Below are positions 5,033 to 5,538 of a stretch of DNA of 5,538 nucleotides, one piece after another (within the stretch, counting starts at the first letter, position 1; each line of letters begins with the position of its first letter). The stretch comes from an uncultured Collinsella sp. Its GTDB lineage: Bacteria > Actinomycetota > Coriobacteriia > Coriobacteriales > Coriobacteriaceae. The stretch is from NCBI GenBank assembly GCA_902464175.1, contig CABQHZ010000104.1:1-5538 (forward strand), written 5' to 3'. The notes beneath the pieces were generated by a model that ran no database searches, had not been told where the DNA came from, and saw only the letters and a program-made list of their open reading frames with translations. The translations under genes were made by a program, and so were the position numbers.

Positions 5033-5538
5033 ATGACGACTAAGTACACCGATGCGCCACGCACGCGCGTCATGACGCCGGCATCCCTGAACAACGGCGT
5101 GCACGAAAACCATTCCATCGGCCAGACCATGGCTATCGCACCCAAAAAAGGCCTGTTTGACGACATTTCCATTCCCCAGATCATCGCCGGTGCCGCAGCC
5201 GCGGCCACAAGCGTGGCGCTTGCTTCCAAGATCGGCATTGCCGGCTCGGTGATTGGCGCCGCCGTGAGCTCAGTCATCACCGTCGTGTCTTCTCAGGTCT
5301 ATCGCCACTTTATCTCCGCCAGCGCCGAGGCTATCAAAGGAACGCACGCCGCCGTCGACTACCCCGCCGGCGCCTACGAGCCCGTTGAGTCCAATGCCAA
5401 CGAGCACCTCGGCGGCGCCGCGACCACGCAGGAGATGCGTCAGGTTGCGGGACGCGCGACCACGGCCCGCGTTGCCCCTAACAGCTTGCGCGCCAAGGCC
5501 GCGGCAGAGCGCAGCCAGACGCAAAAGAAGGTCATCGT
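5033..5538 (+). CDS. Small membrane-hairpin protein of unknown function, 3' end cut
   Basis: An open frame of 168 complete codons runs off the right edge. The start is well supported: GGGAGG (5020-5025) lies 7 bases before ATG 5033. The protein has a polar N-terminus (1-46) with no signal peptide. A Gly/Ala/Ser/Val-rich hydrophobic stretch follows (about 47-88, from IPQIIAGAAAAATSVAL through IGIAGSVIGAAVSSVITVV), long enough for two closely spaced membrane helices joined near Lys66. It is followed by QVYRHF and a long, polar, probably disordered and increasingly basic tail (about 100-168, Arg/Lys/Ala/Thr/Gln-rich). The two small-residue-rich helices suggest packing or oligomerisation in the membrane. 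I do not recognise a named family and infer no function. It is transcribed away from the DUF4160 cassette. Confidence 0.8.
   Translation, partial: MTTKYTDAPRTRVMTPASLNNGVHENHSIGQTMAIAPKKGLFDDISIPQIIAGAAAAATSVALASKIGIAGSVIGAAVSSVITVVSSQVYRHFISASAEAIKGTHAAVDYPAGAYEPVESNANEHLGGAATTQEMRQVAGRATTARVAPNSLRAKAAAERSQTQKKVI

Noticed and set aside
4897..5280. 127-codon minus-strand frame over the start of the membrane-protein gene
   Set aside because: It lies opposite a plus-strand gene with a strong ribosome site and a coherent membrane segment; its translation shows no motif.

Overview
The window is GC-rich bacterial DNA with dense coding and short gaps. It carries a glutamine-dependent NAD synthase, an L-lactate dehydrogenase and a DapL-like class I aminotransferase. 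Codon and base use (mostly above 60% GC), a fermentative LDH and the style of the small membrane protein suggest a Gram-positive, high-GC anaerobe, most likely a gut coriobacterium such as Collinsella. That assignment is inferred from protein flavour only.

Layout. Positions 1-716 (minus) hold the N-terminal three quarters of L-lactate dehydrogenase, cut by the window edge. Positions 717-917 are a roughly 200-base leader and promoter region with a 14-bp hairpin just upstream of the ldh ribosome binding site. Positions 918-2081 (minus) encode the aminotransferase. Positions 2082-2199 hold a structured leader ending in a textbook intrinsic terminator only about 20 bases before the aminotransferase start codon. 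Positions 2200-4188 (minus) are nadE, with a strong promoter at 4230-4258. Positions 4318-4897 (minus) carry a two-gene cassette of lower GC: an unrecognised ~102-residue protein and, overlapping it by 8 bases, a DUF4160 protein that appears to start at a TTG codon. From 5033 to the right edge (plus) a divergent gene encodes a small membrane-hairpin protein of unknown function, also cut by the edge.

How the parts fit. NadE makes NAD+, the cofactor that LDH recycles during fermentation. The aminotransferase between them probably makes an amino acid or a cell-wall precursor. The three share a strand, but the terminator between nadE and the aminotransferase, and the separate leader of ldh, argue for individually controlled units rather than one simple operon. 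The DUF4160 cassette looks like an accessory insertion between nadE and the divergent membrane gene.

The observations most worth following are the terminator placed inside the aminotransferase leader (possible attenuation), the translationally coupled DUF4160 pair with an unfamiliar partner, and an LDH that lacks both residues expected for fructose-1,6-bisphosphate control. I saw no tRNA, rRNA, CRISPR array, insertion sequence or transposase.
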